35,630 nt of DNA from Armatimonadota bacterium (GCA_023511795.1 JAIMAU010000020.1:1-35630), one strand, 5' to 3'. Shown: positions 16,039-25,159, numbered from the stretch's first letter. The notes: generated by a model not told the origin, from the letters alone. A program made the numbers and translations.

Positions 16039-17688
16039 ATGACAAAGCGGAATTATCACAAAAGAGAACATAAGGAAAAACTTAAAGGTCCACAAATCCA
16101 ACGGCAAGCCTGGATACTGCTGGCAATCGCAATCTTCGCAATAGCACTAATACGCATACGTCTGCTTCCAGTTCCGCTCGAGCGCGATGAGGGCGAATAT
16201 GCCTATGCAGGCCAGCTTATTTTAAAAGGCATACCTCCGTACCTGCATGTATACAATATGAAATTTCCTGGAATATACGCTGTATATGCGCTAATAATGG
16301 CATTGTTTGGACAAACAATTGTTTCCATTCACCTCGGGCTCCTTATTGTAAATATCATTACAATTGTCCTTATTTTTCTTATAGGAAAGCGATTTTTCAG
16401 TCCAACAAGCAGTGTAGTAGGAGCAACAACTTATGCAATATTTTCCCTCGGCCAGCCCGTGCTTGGAATGTTTGCCCATGCCACTCATTTCGTCGTTTTG
16501 TTTGCACTCTGTGGATATCTTCTTCTCATGAAGGTGTTTGAATCGAAAAGGATTCTGCTTCTTTTTTTGAGCGGCTTTTGTTTTGGGATTGCAATCTTAA
16601 TGAAGCAACATGGATTTTTATTTGGCGCATTCGCCTTGCTTTACTTGGTGCTTGTGCAAAGAAAAAACAATATTTTCACACTCAAGCAATGTGTGGCAGG
16701 AACTTCCCTCTTCGCATTGGGATTGGTCATTCCACTCGGTATAACTTGTCTAATCCTTATTGAAGCAGGCGTGTTCAATAAATTTTGGTTCTGGACTTTC
16801 ACATATATTAGACAATACGCTAGCCAAGTGTCCCCTGCTTTGGGTTGGGAGCTTTTTAGCGAGAGAGCCATTAAAATATTTCTTGCATCTCCGTTACTTT
16901 GGCTGCTTGCAGCATTGGGGTTTATAATCATTTTAGCGAACAAGGAAATGAGACCCAAAGCCCTTTTTATCATAGGCTTATGGATATTCTCGTTCCTTGC
17001 CATCTGCCCAGGACTCTATTTTCGCGATCATTACTTCATTATGACTCTCCCGGCTAATGCGATGCTAGTCAGTGCCGCCTTTAGTTATCTCAACAAAATA
17101 ACGGCTGGGACTAAGCTTGCTGCAATGCCCTTGATAATCATTATTGCCGCAGTAGGTCACTCGTTTTTTACTCAGCGGGAAGTTTTATTTTCGCTTAGCC
17201 CTAACATGGTAAGCCGTGAAATTTATGGTGGGAATCCATTTCCTGAATCTTTGAAAATTGCTGAATATATTAGAAAGCACACGTCACCTAATGATACTAT
17301 AGCTGTATTGGGTTCCGAGCCACAGATATATTTCTATTCGAAACGTCGGTCTGCAACTGGATACATTTACATGTATCCGTTGATGGAAATTCATCCATAT
17401 GCTTTGCAAATGCAGATGGAAATGATCCGAGAAATCGAGGCTGCGAAACCTAAAATTCTCGTCTGCGTAAGCGTGTCAACCTCATGGTTGCCTTTGGAGA
17501 ATTCGGTAATGAAAGTATTCGACTGGTCAAGCAGGTATGCCAGAAAGTATTATGATTTAGTTGGCAATATAGAGATAATTGCTATGGACTATACTAGATA
17601 TTCGTGGGGTGAAGAAGCAGCAAAGCATAAGCCAAATGTGCCTGCAGTAATTTACGTTTTTAAGAGAAAGCCTACCCTAAGTAAATAA
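16039..17688 (+). CDS. GT39/PMT-like membrane glycosyltransferase (second intact copy)
   Basis: This 549-residue protein is closely related to the one at 10644. A basic cytoplasmic N-terminus (KREHKEKLK) is followed by a membrane segment, then LLPVPLERDEGEYAYAGQLI with acidic D50-E51. About ten membrane segments follow, then an external C-terminal domain with VLGSEPQIYFYSKRRSATG and YIYMYPLMEI. The Trp in VFDWSSRY marks the position replaced by a stop codon in the broken copy at 3-659. Family knowledge: GT39 enzymes transfer mannose or related sugars from polyprenyl phosphate to proteins or lipids. The GT2 gene that could make such a donor begins 13 bases downstream, which supports a shared pathway. 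Confidence 0.87.
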   Translation: MTKRNYHKREHKEKLKGPQIQRQAWILLAIAIFAIALIRIRLLPVPLERDEGEYAYAGQLILKGIPPYLHVYNMKFPGIYAVYALIMALFGQTIVSIHLGLLIVNIITIVLIFLIGKRFFSPTSSVVGATTYAIFSLGQPVLGMFAHATHFVVLFALCGYLLLMKVFESKRILLLFLSGFCFGIAILMKQHGFLFGAFALLYLVLVQRKNNIFTLKQCVAGTSLFALGLVIPLGITCLILIEAGVFNKFWFWTFTYIRQYASQVSPALGWELFSERAIKIFLASPLLWLLAALGFIIILANKEMRPKALFIIGLWIFSFLAICPGLYFRDHYFIMTLPANAMLVSAAFSYLNKITAGTKLAAMPLIIIIAAVGHSFFTQREVLFSLSPNMVSREIYGGNPFPESLKIAEYIRKHTSPNDTIAVLGSEPQIYFYSKRRSATGYIYMYPLMEIHPYALQMQMEMIREIEAAKPKILVCVSVSTSWLPLENSVMKVFDWSSRYARKYYDLVGNIEIIAMDYTRYSWGEEAAKHKPNVPAVIYVFKRKPTLSK

Positions 17689-17701
17689 TAAGGGAAGAAA
17701 T

Positions 17702-18493
17702 ATGTTTGCAGGAAAGAAAGTAGTAGTTGTAATGCCAGCGTATAATGCTGCAAAGACGCTAAAGAAAACATATGACGAAGTGATGGCCCAAGGAATGGTT
17801 GACCTTGTTATCGTCGTTGATGACGCAAGCCGCGATGAAACATTTGAAATTGCAAAAACCCTGAAAAATGTCAAAGTTTATAAACATGAGGTAAATAAAG
17901 GCTATGGTGGAAACCAAAAAACTTGCTACCGCCTTGCTCTTAATGAAGGTGCCGACATTGTTGTAATGGTACATCCCGACTATCAATACACTCCACTATT
18001 GCTCCCAGCAATGGTTTCAATGGTAGCAAATAATCTATATCCTTGCGTAATAGGTTCGAGGATTTTGGGTGGCCATGCGTTGAAAGGCGGAATGCCCATT
18101 TGGAAGTATTTCTCAAACAGGGTCCTTACTTTTATTGAAAATATCCTTTTGAGTGCAAAGCTTTCGGAGTACCATACTGGATACAGATGCTTTACAAGAG
18201 AAATACTCGAAAAATTACCGCTTGACGCCAACTCTGACGACTTTGTTTTCGACAACCAAATGCTCGCACAAATCTTATGGTTCGGATATGAGATTGGAGA
18301 GGTAAGCTGCCCAACAAAGTACTTTCCCGAGGCATCCTCAATAAATCTTAAGAGAAGCATTAAGTATGGCTTTGGTTGTCTTGCAACTGGTTTAATATAC
18401 CGCTTGGCAAAATGGAGGCTAATAAATACCGCCATATTTCCCAGTAAAAAACAAATAAAGCCTTTGGTAGGTAAAACAAAGAAGCGGTTATGA
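17702..18493 (+). CDS. GT2 polyprenyl-phosphate sugar synthase-like glycosyltransferase
   Basis: This 263-residue soluble or peripheral GT-A enzyme starts VVVVMPAYNAAKTL. It has VVDDASRDET (D40-D41, nucleotide-sugar binding) and VMVHPDYQYTP (D93, the metal motif variant of this subfamily), then YHTGYRCFTREIL. The layout matches the dolichyl-phosphate-mannose-synthase-like branch of GT2, without the C-terminal membrane segments found in some members. It would transfer a sugar from a nucleotide donor to polyprenyl phosphate on the cytoplasmic face. Its place among eight GT-C genes makes it the likely donor maker for all of them (inference). The sugar could be mannose or glucose and cannot be read from the sequence. 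A purine-rich AGGGAAGA precedes ATG 17702. Confidence 0.85.
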   Translation: MFAGKKVVVVMPAYNAAKTLKKTYDEVMAQGMVDLVIVVDDASRDETFEIAKTLKNVKVYKHEVNKGYGGNQKTCYRLALNEGADIVVMVHPDYQYTPLLLPAMVSMVANNLYPCVIGSRILGGHALKGGMPIWKYFSNRVLTFIENILLSAKLSEYHTGYRCFTREILEKLPLDANSDDFVFDNQMLAQILWFGYEIGEVSCPTKYFPEASSINLKRSIKYGFGCLATGLIYRLAKWRLINTAIFPSKKQIKPLVGKTKKRL

Positions 18494-18497
18494 TGCG

Positions 18498-20627
18498 ATG
18501 CGACGAGATTACCTAATCTATGTTCTTCTAGTTATAATAACTTTTGCTGCCTTTGGACGTGTTTTAGTCAATGATTTTGTGGTCTATGATGATGACAAAT
18601 ACGTAACCCACAACGAACATGTTAAGGCAGGACTAACGCCCGAAGGCCTAGCATGGGCTTTCACCGCATTCCACGCTGCCAATTGGCATCCTCTGACTTG
18701 GATTTCCCACATGGTCGATTGTAGCGTATATGACATGAAGCCATGGGGACACCATCTTACTAATCTTCTTTTGCATGTGGCGAATGTTCTGCTACTTTTT
18801 CACATCCTAAAATTGATGACTGGCTCAATATGGAAAACCGCTTTGGTAGCCGCATTATTCGGCGTGCATCCCTTGCATGTCGAATCAGTCGCCTGGGTTT
18901 CAGAACGAAAAGACGTTCTAAGTACATTTTTCTGGCTAATCACAATGTGGGCGTACTATCGATATTCCAGATGCCCAAAGCTCGGGTCATATATCCCAGT
19001 TGTGCTATTTTTTGCACTGGGCCTAATGTCAAAACCAATGCTTGTAACACTTCCATTCGTTCTACTTCTACTAGACTGGTGGCCCCTCGGACGCATAAGC
19101 CTTAAAAGTTACACCCTAGTCCTTAAGCCAGGAAGTATTGTTAGGCAACTTCTAAACGAGAAGATTCCCCTTTTCGCGCTTGCTGTTGCATCAAGCATTG
19201 TAACCTTTATCGCACAAAAGGAAGGCGGGGCTGTTGGAACGCTAATGGAAATCCCGCTCGACATGCGGATAGGAAACGCTCTTCTATCTTACATGCGCTA
19301 CATAGGCAAAATGATTTGGCCTTGGCCACTAGTGGTTTTCTACCCACATTCAATACATGGATTACCCATTTTGAAAGTAATTTTCGCTTCGATTTTATTC
19401 CTAGCAATTACTTGGCTAGTAATAAAACAAATGCACCGGCGACCTTACATGGTCGTTGGTTGGTTTTGGTACATCGGCACTCTAGTTCCAGTAATCGGAA
19501 TTATACAAGTAGGCCGCCAGGCAATGGCAGATAGGTACACATACATTCCACTCATCGGCATATTTATAATACTTGCCTGGGGTATCCCTGACTACTTCAA
19601 CACGCGAATAAAAGAAAAAGCCAAAAAAGTGTCCTCCATTCTGCCATCGATAACATGCATTATAATTGCTGTCTTTGTTGTTTGCACTTGGTGCCAAGTG
19701 GGCTATTGGAAAGACACAATTGCTTTGTTTGGCCACACTCTTCCAATTACAGGCTCCAACTACGTAGTTCACAATAACCTTGGAGTTGCTTTTTCTGAGA
19801 AAAAGCAATACGAACAAGCCATAGCCCACTTTCAAAAAGTCTTAGAAGTCGAACCCAACGACCCCGATACAAACTACAACATGGGAAACGCACTTGTAGC
19901 CATCGGCCGCTTTTCTGAAGCAGCCAAATATTACAGGGCAGCAGTCAAAGCTGACCCAAACTATGCTTATGCGCACAATAATCTTGGCAATATCTTGTCA
20001 CAGCAAGGTAGGCTCGATGAAGCAATCGAAGAATATAAGAAAGCGTTGCAAGCTAAACCCGATGATTTAGATATTAAACGCAATCTAGAGACTGCGCTTT
20101 CACAACGTGCTAAGAAAACAAACACAGCTACGAGTCTCTATGAGGCCATTAAAGCAAATCCCAACGATGCAAAAGCTCATTATGAACTTGCAGTTATTCT
20201 TGAAAACCAAACTGACTTCGAAGGTGCCATCGAGCACTTCTCCATCGCAGCTCGATTAAAGCCTAGCTACGCCACTCACTATCACCTAGCAAATATCCTT
20301 TCGAAAATGGACCGCGTTGATGAAGCTATTCGCCATTATCGAGAAGCAATTCGCTTGGACCCAAAGCGATTTGAAGCCCACTACAATCTCGCAAACACCC
20401 TTTCAAGGCAGGGAAAGCTAGATGAAGCAATCGGGGAGTATGTCGAGGTCATACGCCTTAAGCCTGACTTCGCAGACGCCCATAACAATCTTGCCATCGC
20501 ATTATTTGAAAAGGGTGATTATGCTGGCGCTTGGCATCATGTATATCTTTCGCGACAGAACGGCGGTAACCCCCATCCTGAATTCATACGCGCTCTGTCA
20601 GAGCATATGCCGGACCCAGGAGGGTAG
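18498..20627 (+). CDS. TMTC-like GT-C membrane protein with seven TPRs
   Basis: This 709-residue paralogue starts 4 bases after the GT2 stop, so it is almost certainly translated from the same message. Its membrane domain (residues 5-415) has D31-D33 (VYDDDKYV), HPLHVESVAWVSERKDVLS, LMSKPMLVTLPFVL and ADRYTYIPLIG. Seven TPRs follow from about residue 417; the fourth (NLETALSQRAKKTNTA) is clearly degenerate. A final partial repeat and the tail VYLSRQNGG-PHPEFIRALSEHMPDP end the protein. Its adjacency to the putative donor synthase supports use of a polyprenyl-phosphate sugar. The TPRs would face outside the membrane if topology matches eukaryotic TMTC proteins. Confidence 0.87.
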   Translation: MRRDYLIYVLLVIITFAAFGRVLVNDFVVYDDDKYVTHNEHVKAGLTPEGLAWAFTAFHAANWHPLTWISHMVDCSVYDMKPWGHHLTNLLLHVANVLLLFHILKLMTGSIWKTALVAALFGVHPLHVESVAWVSERKDVLSTFFWLITMWAYYRYSRCPKLGSYIPVVLFFALGLMSKPMLVTLPFVLLLLDWWPLGRISLKSYTLVLKPGSIVRQLLNEKIPLFALAVASSIVTFIAQKEGGAVGTLMEIPLDMRIGNALLSYMRYIGKMIWPWPLVVFYPHSIHGLPILKVIFASILFLAITWLVIKQMHRRPYMVVGWFWYIGTLVPVIGIIQVGRQAMADRYTYIPLIGIFIILAWGIPDYFNTRIKEKAKKVSSILPSITCIIIAVFVVCTWCQVGYWKDTIALFGHTLPITGSNYVVHNNLGVAFSEKKQYEQAIAHFQKVLEVEPNDPDTNYNMGNALVAIGRFSEAAKYYRAAVKADPNYAYAHNNLGNILSQQGRLDEAIEEYKKALQAKPDDLDIKRNLETALSQRAKKTNTATSLYEAIKANPNDAKAHYELAVILENQTDFEGAIEHFSIAARLKPSYATHYHLANILSKMDRVDEAIRHYREAIRLDPKRFEAHYNLANTLSRQGKLDEAIGEYVEVIRLKPDFADAHNNLAIALFEKGDYAGAWHHVYLSRQNGGNPHPEFIRALSEHMPDPGG

Positions 20628-20641
20628 GTTCTGTATTCGTT

Positions 20642-22813
20642 ATGGCAAAACTTAACCAGAAGCAAAAAGTGAAAATAAATAAGAAAAATGAATGGCTAGT
20701 TCCATCCGCACTCATCAGCATAACAATAATCGTCTTTATTCCAATCCTATGGCATGAGTTTGTTGCCTGGGATGATGACATGCTCATCCACCAAAATCCT
20801 TTCTATCATCCATTCAATCTGCACAGCTTTCTGTACTTCTGGGGACACCACTACGAAGGGCTCTATATGCCCCTAACTTATAACTCATGGGGCATTATCT
20901 CGCTAATTGCCAAACTGCCACCTTCCCCTAATAGACCTAGCATGAGTCCTATTCCATTTCATGCCTTTAATTTATCGCTACATTTGATAAATGTTCTTCT
21001 TGTGCTAAACATTGTTCTCTTTTTAATCAAAAAATACATATCGCCGGCAGAAAAAAAGACTATATTGGGCATCCCACATGAGTTTTGGGCAGGGGGAATA
21101 GGCGCTTTGGTGTTTGCAATTCACCCTGTCCAAGTCGAGCCAGTCGCATGGGCAACAGGAGCGAAGGAATTATTATCAACATTTTTCTCATTTGCTGCCC
21201 TTCGGATGTACCTTGGTGCTGCCGCAGGACAAACTAACGGTGGCAAAAAAGGCTATTTCCTGGGGATGTTATATTTCATCCTAGCCATGCTTGCAAAACC
21301 AAGCGCGGTTGCCGTACCCCTATTAGCATGGTTTTTGGATTATTTAATATTAAAAAGGACATTTAAACAGAGTGTAACTAATGTTTTGCCTTGGATTGCT
21401 TTAGCCATACCATTTATTATAATTGGGAAGAAAATTCAGCCAGATATACAGGTAAGCTTTGTACCGCAACTATGGCAGCGGCCTTTTGTGGCAGGAGACG
21501 CAATAGCATTCTACCTTTACAAGCTATTTTTTCCGTTTAACCTCGGTCCAGACTATGGCCGCACACCTGCATATGTTTTAGATAATTGGTGGGGATACGT
21601 AACCTGGATTGCACCGTGTTTGATTACGGTGATGGCTTGGACACAGCGAAACAAAGCCCCCTGGTTTGCTGCAATTTGTGTAACAGTAGCAGGCCTCCTA
21701 CCTGTTCTTGGCTTTGTACCATTCGTTTACCAAAGTTACTCAACAGTTGCTGACCGTTACTTATACCTTCCAATGCTAGGTCCGGCATTGGCTGTTGCAT
21801 GGCTAGCATTGCGCTTAAAGGGCAACCTATCAAAAAGTGTATTGGTATTGGCGCTTGGAGTTTTTGCAACTTTGGCTTTTTCTCAGCAAAATCATTGGTA
21901 CAACACTATATCTTTGTTTGAGCATGCATTAAGTGTTAACCCCCGGAGTTACATCGCGTGTAACAACATGGCGGTAGTGTTTATTTCAAAGGGAGAAATT
22001 GACAAGGCAGCAGAATACCTTGGACGCGCACTCGAAGTCCGCCCAGAGGATGCAGAAGCAAACAATAACATGGGATTCCTTCTAGCAAACCAGGGCAAAC
22101 TAGATGAAGCAACAGAGTTCTACCAAAGAGCAATAAAAGCAAAGCCCAACTATTCGAGCGCGTACGTCAATCTTGGAAACATCTATGTATCTAAAGGAGA
22201 CTTCCAAAAAGCCATTGAGTATTACCATAAAGCCATTTCTTTCAATCCATATGATGCAGCTGGTCATGGAAATCTTGGCTATGCACTATACCGATTAGGC
22301 AAGGCTGAGGAGGCAATTAAGGAATATAGACTAGCCATTCGTCTAAGACCAGGCTTTATGGAAGCGCACGCAAACCTTGGCGACGCCTTCATGGCCCAGG
22401 GTAAAATTGAAAATGCAATCGAAGAGTATAAAGAAGCAGTCCGATTGAGGCCTGATTTTGCAAGAGCATGTATTGGTCTAGGCATAGCTCTTAGTCGCTT
22501 AGGCAAATTCGATGAGGCTGCTGATATCTTTTCACAAGCTATAAAAGCTAATCCAGAATCTGTAGAAGCCCATTATGGGTTGGCAAATGCTTTATTTAGG
22601 CTAAAGAGATATGATGAAGCAATCGCTGAGTACTCTAAAGCCGCACATCTAAAACCAAACTTTGGGGGAGCCCACCGCAACATGGCGGTATGCCTCTTCT
22701 TGGTCGGAAGATATTCTGATGCATGGCTAGAGGTACAGCTTGCTCGTAAATATGGCGTTGAGCCACATCCAAACTTCCTCAAAGCACTCTCGCAAAAGAT
22801 GCAAAAACCTTAG
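20642..22813 (+). CDS. Divergent TMTC-like membrane protein with seven TPRs
   Basis: This 723-residue protein is the most divergent of the five paralogues. It has a basic N-terminus (KQKVKINKK), a first membrane segment, then AWDDDMLIHQNPF (D44-D46). The usual VESVAWVAERKD block reads VEPVAWATGAKELLS, and the PMT-like block reads VADRYLYLPMLG. The first external loop is enlarged with a Pro-rich stretch (KLPPSPNRPSMSPIPFH). Seven well-formed TPRs (from about residue 435) and a degenerate eighth lead into the family tail EVQLARKYGVEPHPNFLKALSQKM. It is 14 bases after the previous gene and probably ends the operon. The gene converges on hydF with only a 25-base gap and no clear terminator. A different sugar or acceptor specificity is plausible but unproven. 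Confidence 0.83.
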   Translation: MAKLNQKQKVKINKKNEWLVPSALISITIIVFIPILWHEFVAWDDDMLIHQNPFYHPFNLHSFLYFWGHHYEGLYMPLTYNSWGIISLIAKLPPSPNRPSMSPIPFHAFNLSLHLINVLLVLNIVLFLIKKYISPAEKKTILGIPHEFWAGGIGALVFAIHPVQVEPVAWATGAKELLSTFFSFAALRMYLGAAAGQTNGGKKGYFLGMLYFILAMLAKPSAVAVPLLAWFLDYLILKRTFKQSVTNVLPWIALAIPFIIIGKKIQPDIQVSFVPQLWQRPFVAGDAIAFYLYKLFFPFNLGPDYGRTPAYVLDNWWGYVTWIAPCLITVMAWTQRNKAPWFAAICVTVAGLLPVLGFVPFVYQSYSTVADRYLYLPMLGPALAVAWLALRLKGNLSKSVLVLALGVFATLAFSQQNHWYNTISLFEHALSVNPRSYIACNNMAVVFISKGEIDKAAEYLGRALEVRPEDAEANNNMGFLLANQGKLDEATEFYQRAIKAKPNYSSAYVNLGNIYVSKGDFQKAIEYYHKAISFNPYDAAGHGNLGYALYRLGKAEEAIKEYRLAIRLRPGFMEAHANLGDAFMAQGKIENAIEEYKEAVRLRPDFARACIGLGIALSRLGKFDEAADIFSQAIKANPESVEAHYGLANALFRLKRYDEAIAEYSKAAHLKPNFGGAHRNMAVCLFLVGRYSDAWLEVQLARKYGVEPHPNFLKALSQKMQKP

Positions 22814-22838
22814 CAAAGCAATGAAGTATTGACTAAAA

Positions 22839-24119
22839 TTATTCTTTCTTTAAACTGCTTGACATTGCCCGTTCAGAATCATCCCAAATCGTCTTGACAG
22901 AAGGGAAGGGGGCAAGTGCACGACTGAGGATGCCATGGATATAGGCTAGTGTGACCCCGTAATTCGTCATTGGTACCCCGGCTTCACGTGCCTGCTTCTG
23001 GCGAAAACACATTTCACGGCGGTTGAGCGTGCAACCTCCACAGTGAACAATTACTTTGTAACTCTGAATATCTGACGGAAACTCAACTCCAGAGCTAAAA
23101 CCAAACTCCAACTCGCCGCCAATCATGCGCGTTAAATATTGAGGGATTTGCACACTGCCAATGTCATCTTTTTGTCGGTGATGCGTACATCCTTCGGAGA
23201 TGAGCACACGATCACCCGGCTTTAGACTTTTAAGCGCTTGCGCACCTTTTACAAACTCTGCAAGGTCGCCTTTATAGCGTGCCATTAATATGGAAAAACT
23301 CGTCATCCATATGTCGGGTGGAGTATCTTCAGCCACCCTTTTGAATGCTTGGGAATCGGTTACAACTATTTTTGGTTTACGGCTGAGGCTCGCCAATGCC
23401 GCCTTTAATTCGCTTTCCTTGGCAACAACAGCATAGGCGCCATGGTCGAGAACGTCGCGCAGGGTCATTACTTGTGGGAGAATCAATCTGCCCTTTGGTG
23501 CTGCTGAATCAATCGGTACCACCAGGACAACAATTTCACCAGGGTTAATAAGGTCACCAATTATTGTTGGTTCACAGAATCCTGCAGGCGCATTTGCAAT
23601 CAATTCTTGCTTTAAAACTCCAATATTCTCACCAGTTGCAGATGAGACACGAACAAAAGGGAGAGAGCGTTTGCGTGCCCAAACTTCGGCCTGACTCATA
23701 GCTTTGTTATTATCTCCCGCGATAAAATCGCTCTTTGACTCGACTACAATTAATGGAATTTGACGATTGCCAGCCATATTAGCTAGCTTATCTTCCCATT
23801 CGCCAGGAGCTTGCTTTGCTTCAATAAGCAAAACTGCTAGGTCAGTTTTTTCTAACACTCTTAGTGTCTTCTCAACACGAAGCTCGCCAAGCGCCCCAAC
23901 GTCGTCAATACCTGCAGTGTCTGTAATAACCACCGGTCCAATGGGAAGTATCTCCATTGCTTTGGACACGGGGTCGGTTGTTGTGCCAGGAATATCAGAA
24001 ACAATTGCCACTTTCTGACCGGTTAATGCATTAATAAGAGATGATTTCCCCGAGTTCCTGCGCCCAAATATGCTTATATGCAATCGCTCCCCAGATGGAG
24101 TTTGATTCAAACTAGGCAT
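22839..24119 (-). CDS. hydF: [FeFe]-hydrogenase maturation GTPase HydF
   Basis: This 426-residue protein has all three HydF parts. The N-terminal Era/TrmE-like GTPase has the P-loop GRRNSGKSS (residues 19-27), switch DIPGTTTDPV and DTAG. A dimerisation region follows. The C-terminal [4Fe-4S] domain has the HydF ligand pattern C311-x-H313 ... H359-C360-x-x-C363. HydF is the scaffold on which the 2Fe subcluster is assembled with HydE and HydG before transfer to the hydrogenase. Neither partner gene nor a hydrogenase is in this window. ATG (24119-24117) is chosen over the upstream in-frame TTG at 24155 because GGGAG lies about 10 bases before it and the TTG abuts a hairpin. It lies downstream of the GH20-like gene on the same strand. 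Confidence 0.95.
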   Translation of the reverse strand: MPSLNQTPSGERLHISIFGRRNSGKSSLINALTGQKVAIVSDIPGTTTDPVSKAMEILPIGPVVITDTAGIDDVGALGELRVEKTLRVLEKTDLAVLLIEAKQAPGEWEDKLANMAGNRQIPLIVVESKSDFIAGDNNKAMSQAEVWARKRSLPFVRVSSATGENIGVLKQELIANAPAGFCEPTIIGDLINPGEIVVLVVPIDSAAPKGRLILPQVMTLRDVLDHGAYAVVAKESELKAALASLSRKPKIVVTDSQAFKRVAEDTPPDIWMTSFSILMARYKGDLAEFVKGAQALKSLKPGDRVLISEGCTHHRQKDDIGSVQIPQYLTRMIGGELEFGFSSGVEFPSDIQSYKVIVHCGGCTLNRREMCFRQKQAREAGVPMTNYGVTLAYIHGILSRALAPFPSVKTIWDDSERAMSSSLKKE

Positions 24120-24155
24120 TGCAATTTCACTCCCGTTGGCTGGATACAAACTCAA

Positions 24156-24183
24156 AGTGCTTTGCCCTGTTGATCAAAGCACT
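24156..24183 (-). other. 9-bp hairpin between the GH20-like gene and hydF
   Basis: The arms agtgctttg (24156-24164) and caaagcact (24175-24183) pair perfectly around a 10-base loop. On the minus strand the bases after the stem are only mildly T-rich, so this may be a weak terminator or attenuator ahead of hydF. Confidence 0.4.
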
Positions 24184-24232
24184 GCTTTATTTTAGCATTT
24201 CACCACTAAGCTCGGCAAAGAGTGCTAATTCA

Positions 24233-25159
24233 CTATATAAACTCGCTTCTCGCCGCGGCGCCTACCTGTTCAATGGCTCTTATATGCCGTTCGAAGCAAT
24301 CAGGGAGCAATGGCCGCCAAACTGTTTGAAGAAAACCTTTAAGTCTTTCCGGCGCAATATTCTCCTTCGCAAATTTAACCGTATCTCCAAAATTCGTGGG
24401 AACCGTCCAATTGCTCCCAGTAGGAACTTGGTCATAGCCGTGCTTTTCTAAATCGAGGTATGCCTTTACATAACTAATTTCTGGTGAAAAAGACTCACCA
24501 TAGTACCAATTACTTTGAAGCACTGATTTTGGCATCTTTGCTATGAACTCATCCGGGTGCACCCATAAATAATCAGACCAAATCCATGCACGTGCGCCGC
24601 CTTTTTCAACCTGTTCTACAAGAAACAAAAAATCATGCCACCACAAATCATGCTGACGGATTACAACATAATCATACATTGCTTGGTGTGCAGCCGTTTC
24701 CTCATCCATGCCTAGATGAAAAAGACGTGGTTTATCAAAAATTTCAATAGCCTCTTGGATGAGATCTCTGCAGACTCCGTAGTACGTGTCAGTGCTTAGC
24801 ATTCGAGAATAGGGTCCTAGCCAGACGTCATGGCACGCAGAAAAGTTCATTTTCGGAATCGGTTCGATGCCAAGGTTACGAAGATGTGCAAGTTCGGCCT
24901 TTAGCTCTTTCACTGTCCAGGCATCTCTCGCGGCTAGTTCAGGATGACTCTCGTACCTGACACCCTCGCCAAGATCAATGACGAGCGTGTTTATTCCAGC
25001 TTCTGCAAACTTTGGAATCAGTCGCTCCCATAATTCCCGGTTAAAACGCATATACGGCCGTGCGGTAATGTGAGGCAAGTTCCACTCAGGGGCTTCACGG
25101 TCTGCCCAAAAATTGAAGCCAAGATGGATTAAATAAGCCCAAATTCTGTCGTCTTTCAT
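24233..25159 (-). CDS. GH20-like TIM-barrel protein
   Basis: This 308-residue protein has no signal peptide. The sequence reads as a TIM barrel: a strand with INTLVIDLGEGVRYE (residues 56-70), then IEPIPKMNFSACHD (98-111), then LFHLGMDEETA (147-155). The last motif, with D152-E153, resembles the catalytic Asp-Glu pair of GH20 hexosaminidases (HxGxDE). The protein is shorter than usual GH20 enzymes and lacks their N-terminal accessory domain, so the family is a fold-level suggestion. The Trp-rich later part (WIWSDYLW, SNWYYGE) is typical of sugar-binding barrels. AAAGGAG lies just upstream of ATG 25159. It may process an oligosaccharide in the cytoplasm. The substrate is not known. Confidence 0.6.
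   Translation of the reverse strand: MKDDRIWAYLIHLGFNFWADREAPEWNLPHITARPYMRFNRELWERLIPKFAEAGINTLVIDLGEGVRYESHPELAARDAWTVKELKAELAHLRNLGIEPIPKMNFSACHDVWLGPYSRMLSTDTYYGVCRDLIQEAIEIFDKPRLFHLGMDEETAAHQAMYDYVVIRQHDLWWHDFLFLVEQVEKGGARAWIWSDYLWVHPDEFIAKMPKSVLQSNWYYGESFSPEISYVKAYLDLEKHGYDQVPTGSNWTVPTNFGDTVKFAKENIAPERLKGFLQTVWRPLLPDCFERHIRAIEQVGAAARSEFI

Noticed and set aside
19700-22790. Short tandem DNA repeats or a CRISPR-like array
   Set aside because: The periodicity is that of 34-residue TPRs, with diverged DNA and no constant repeats or spacers.
24120-24155. TTG start giving a longer HydF
   Set aside because: There is no ribosome binding site and the start overlaps a hairpin; ATG 24119 has GGGAG upstream.
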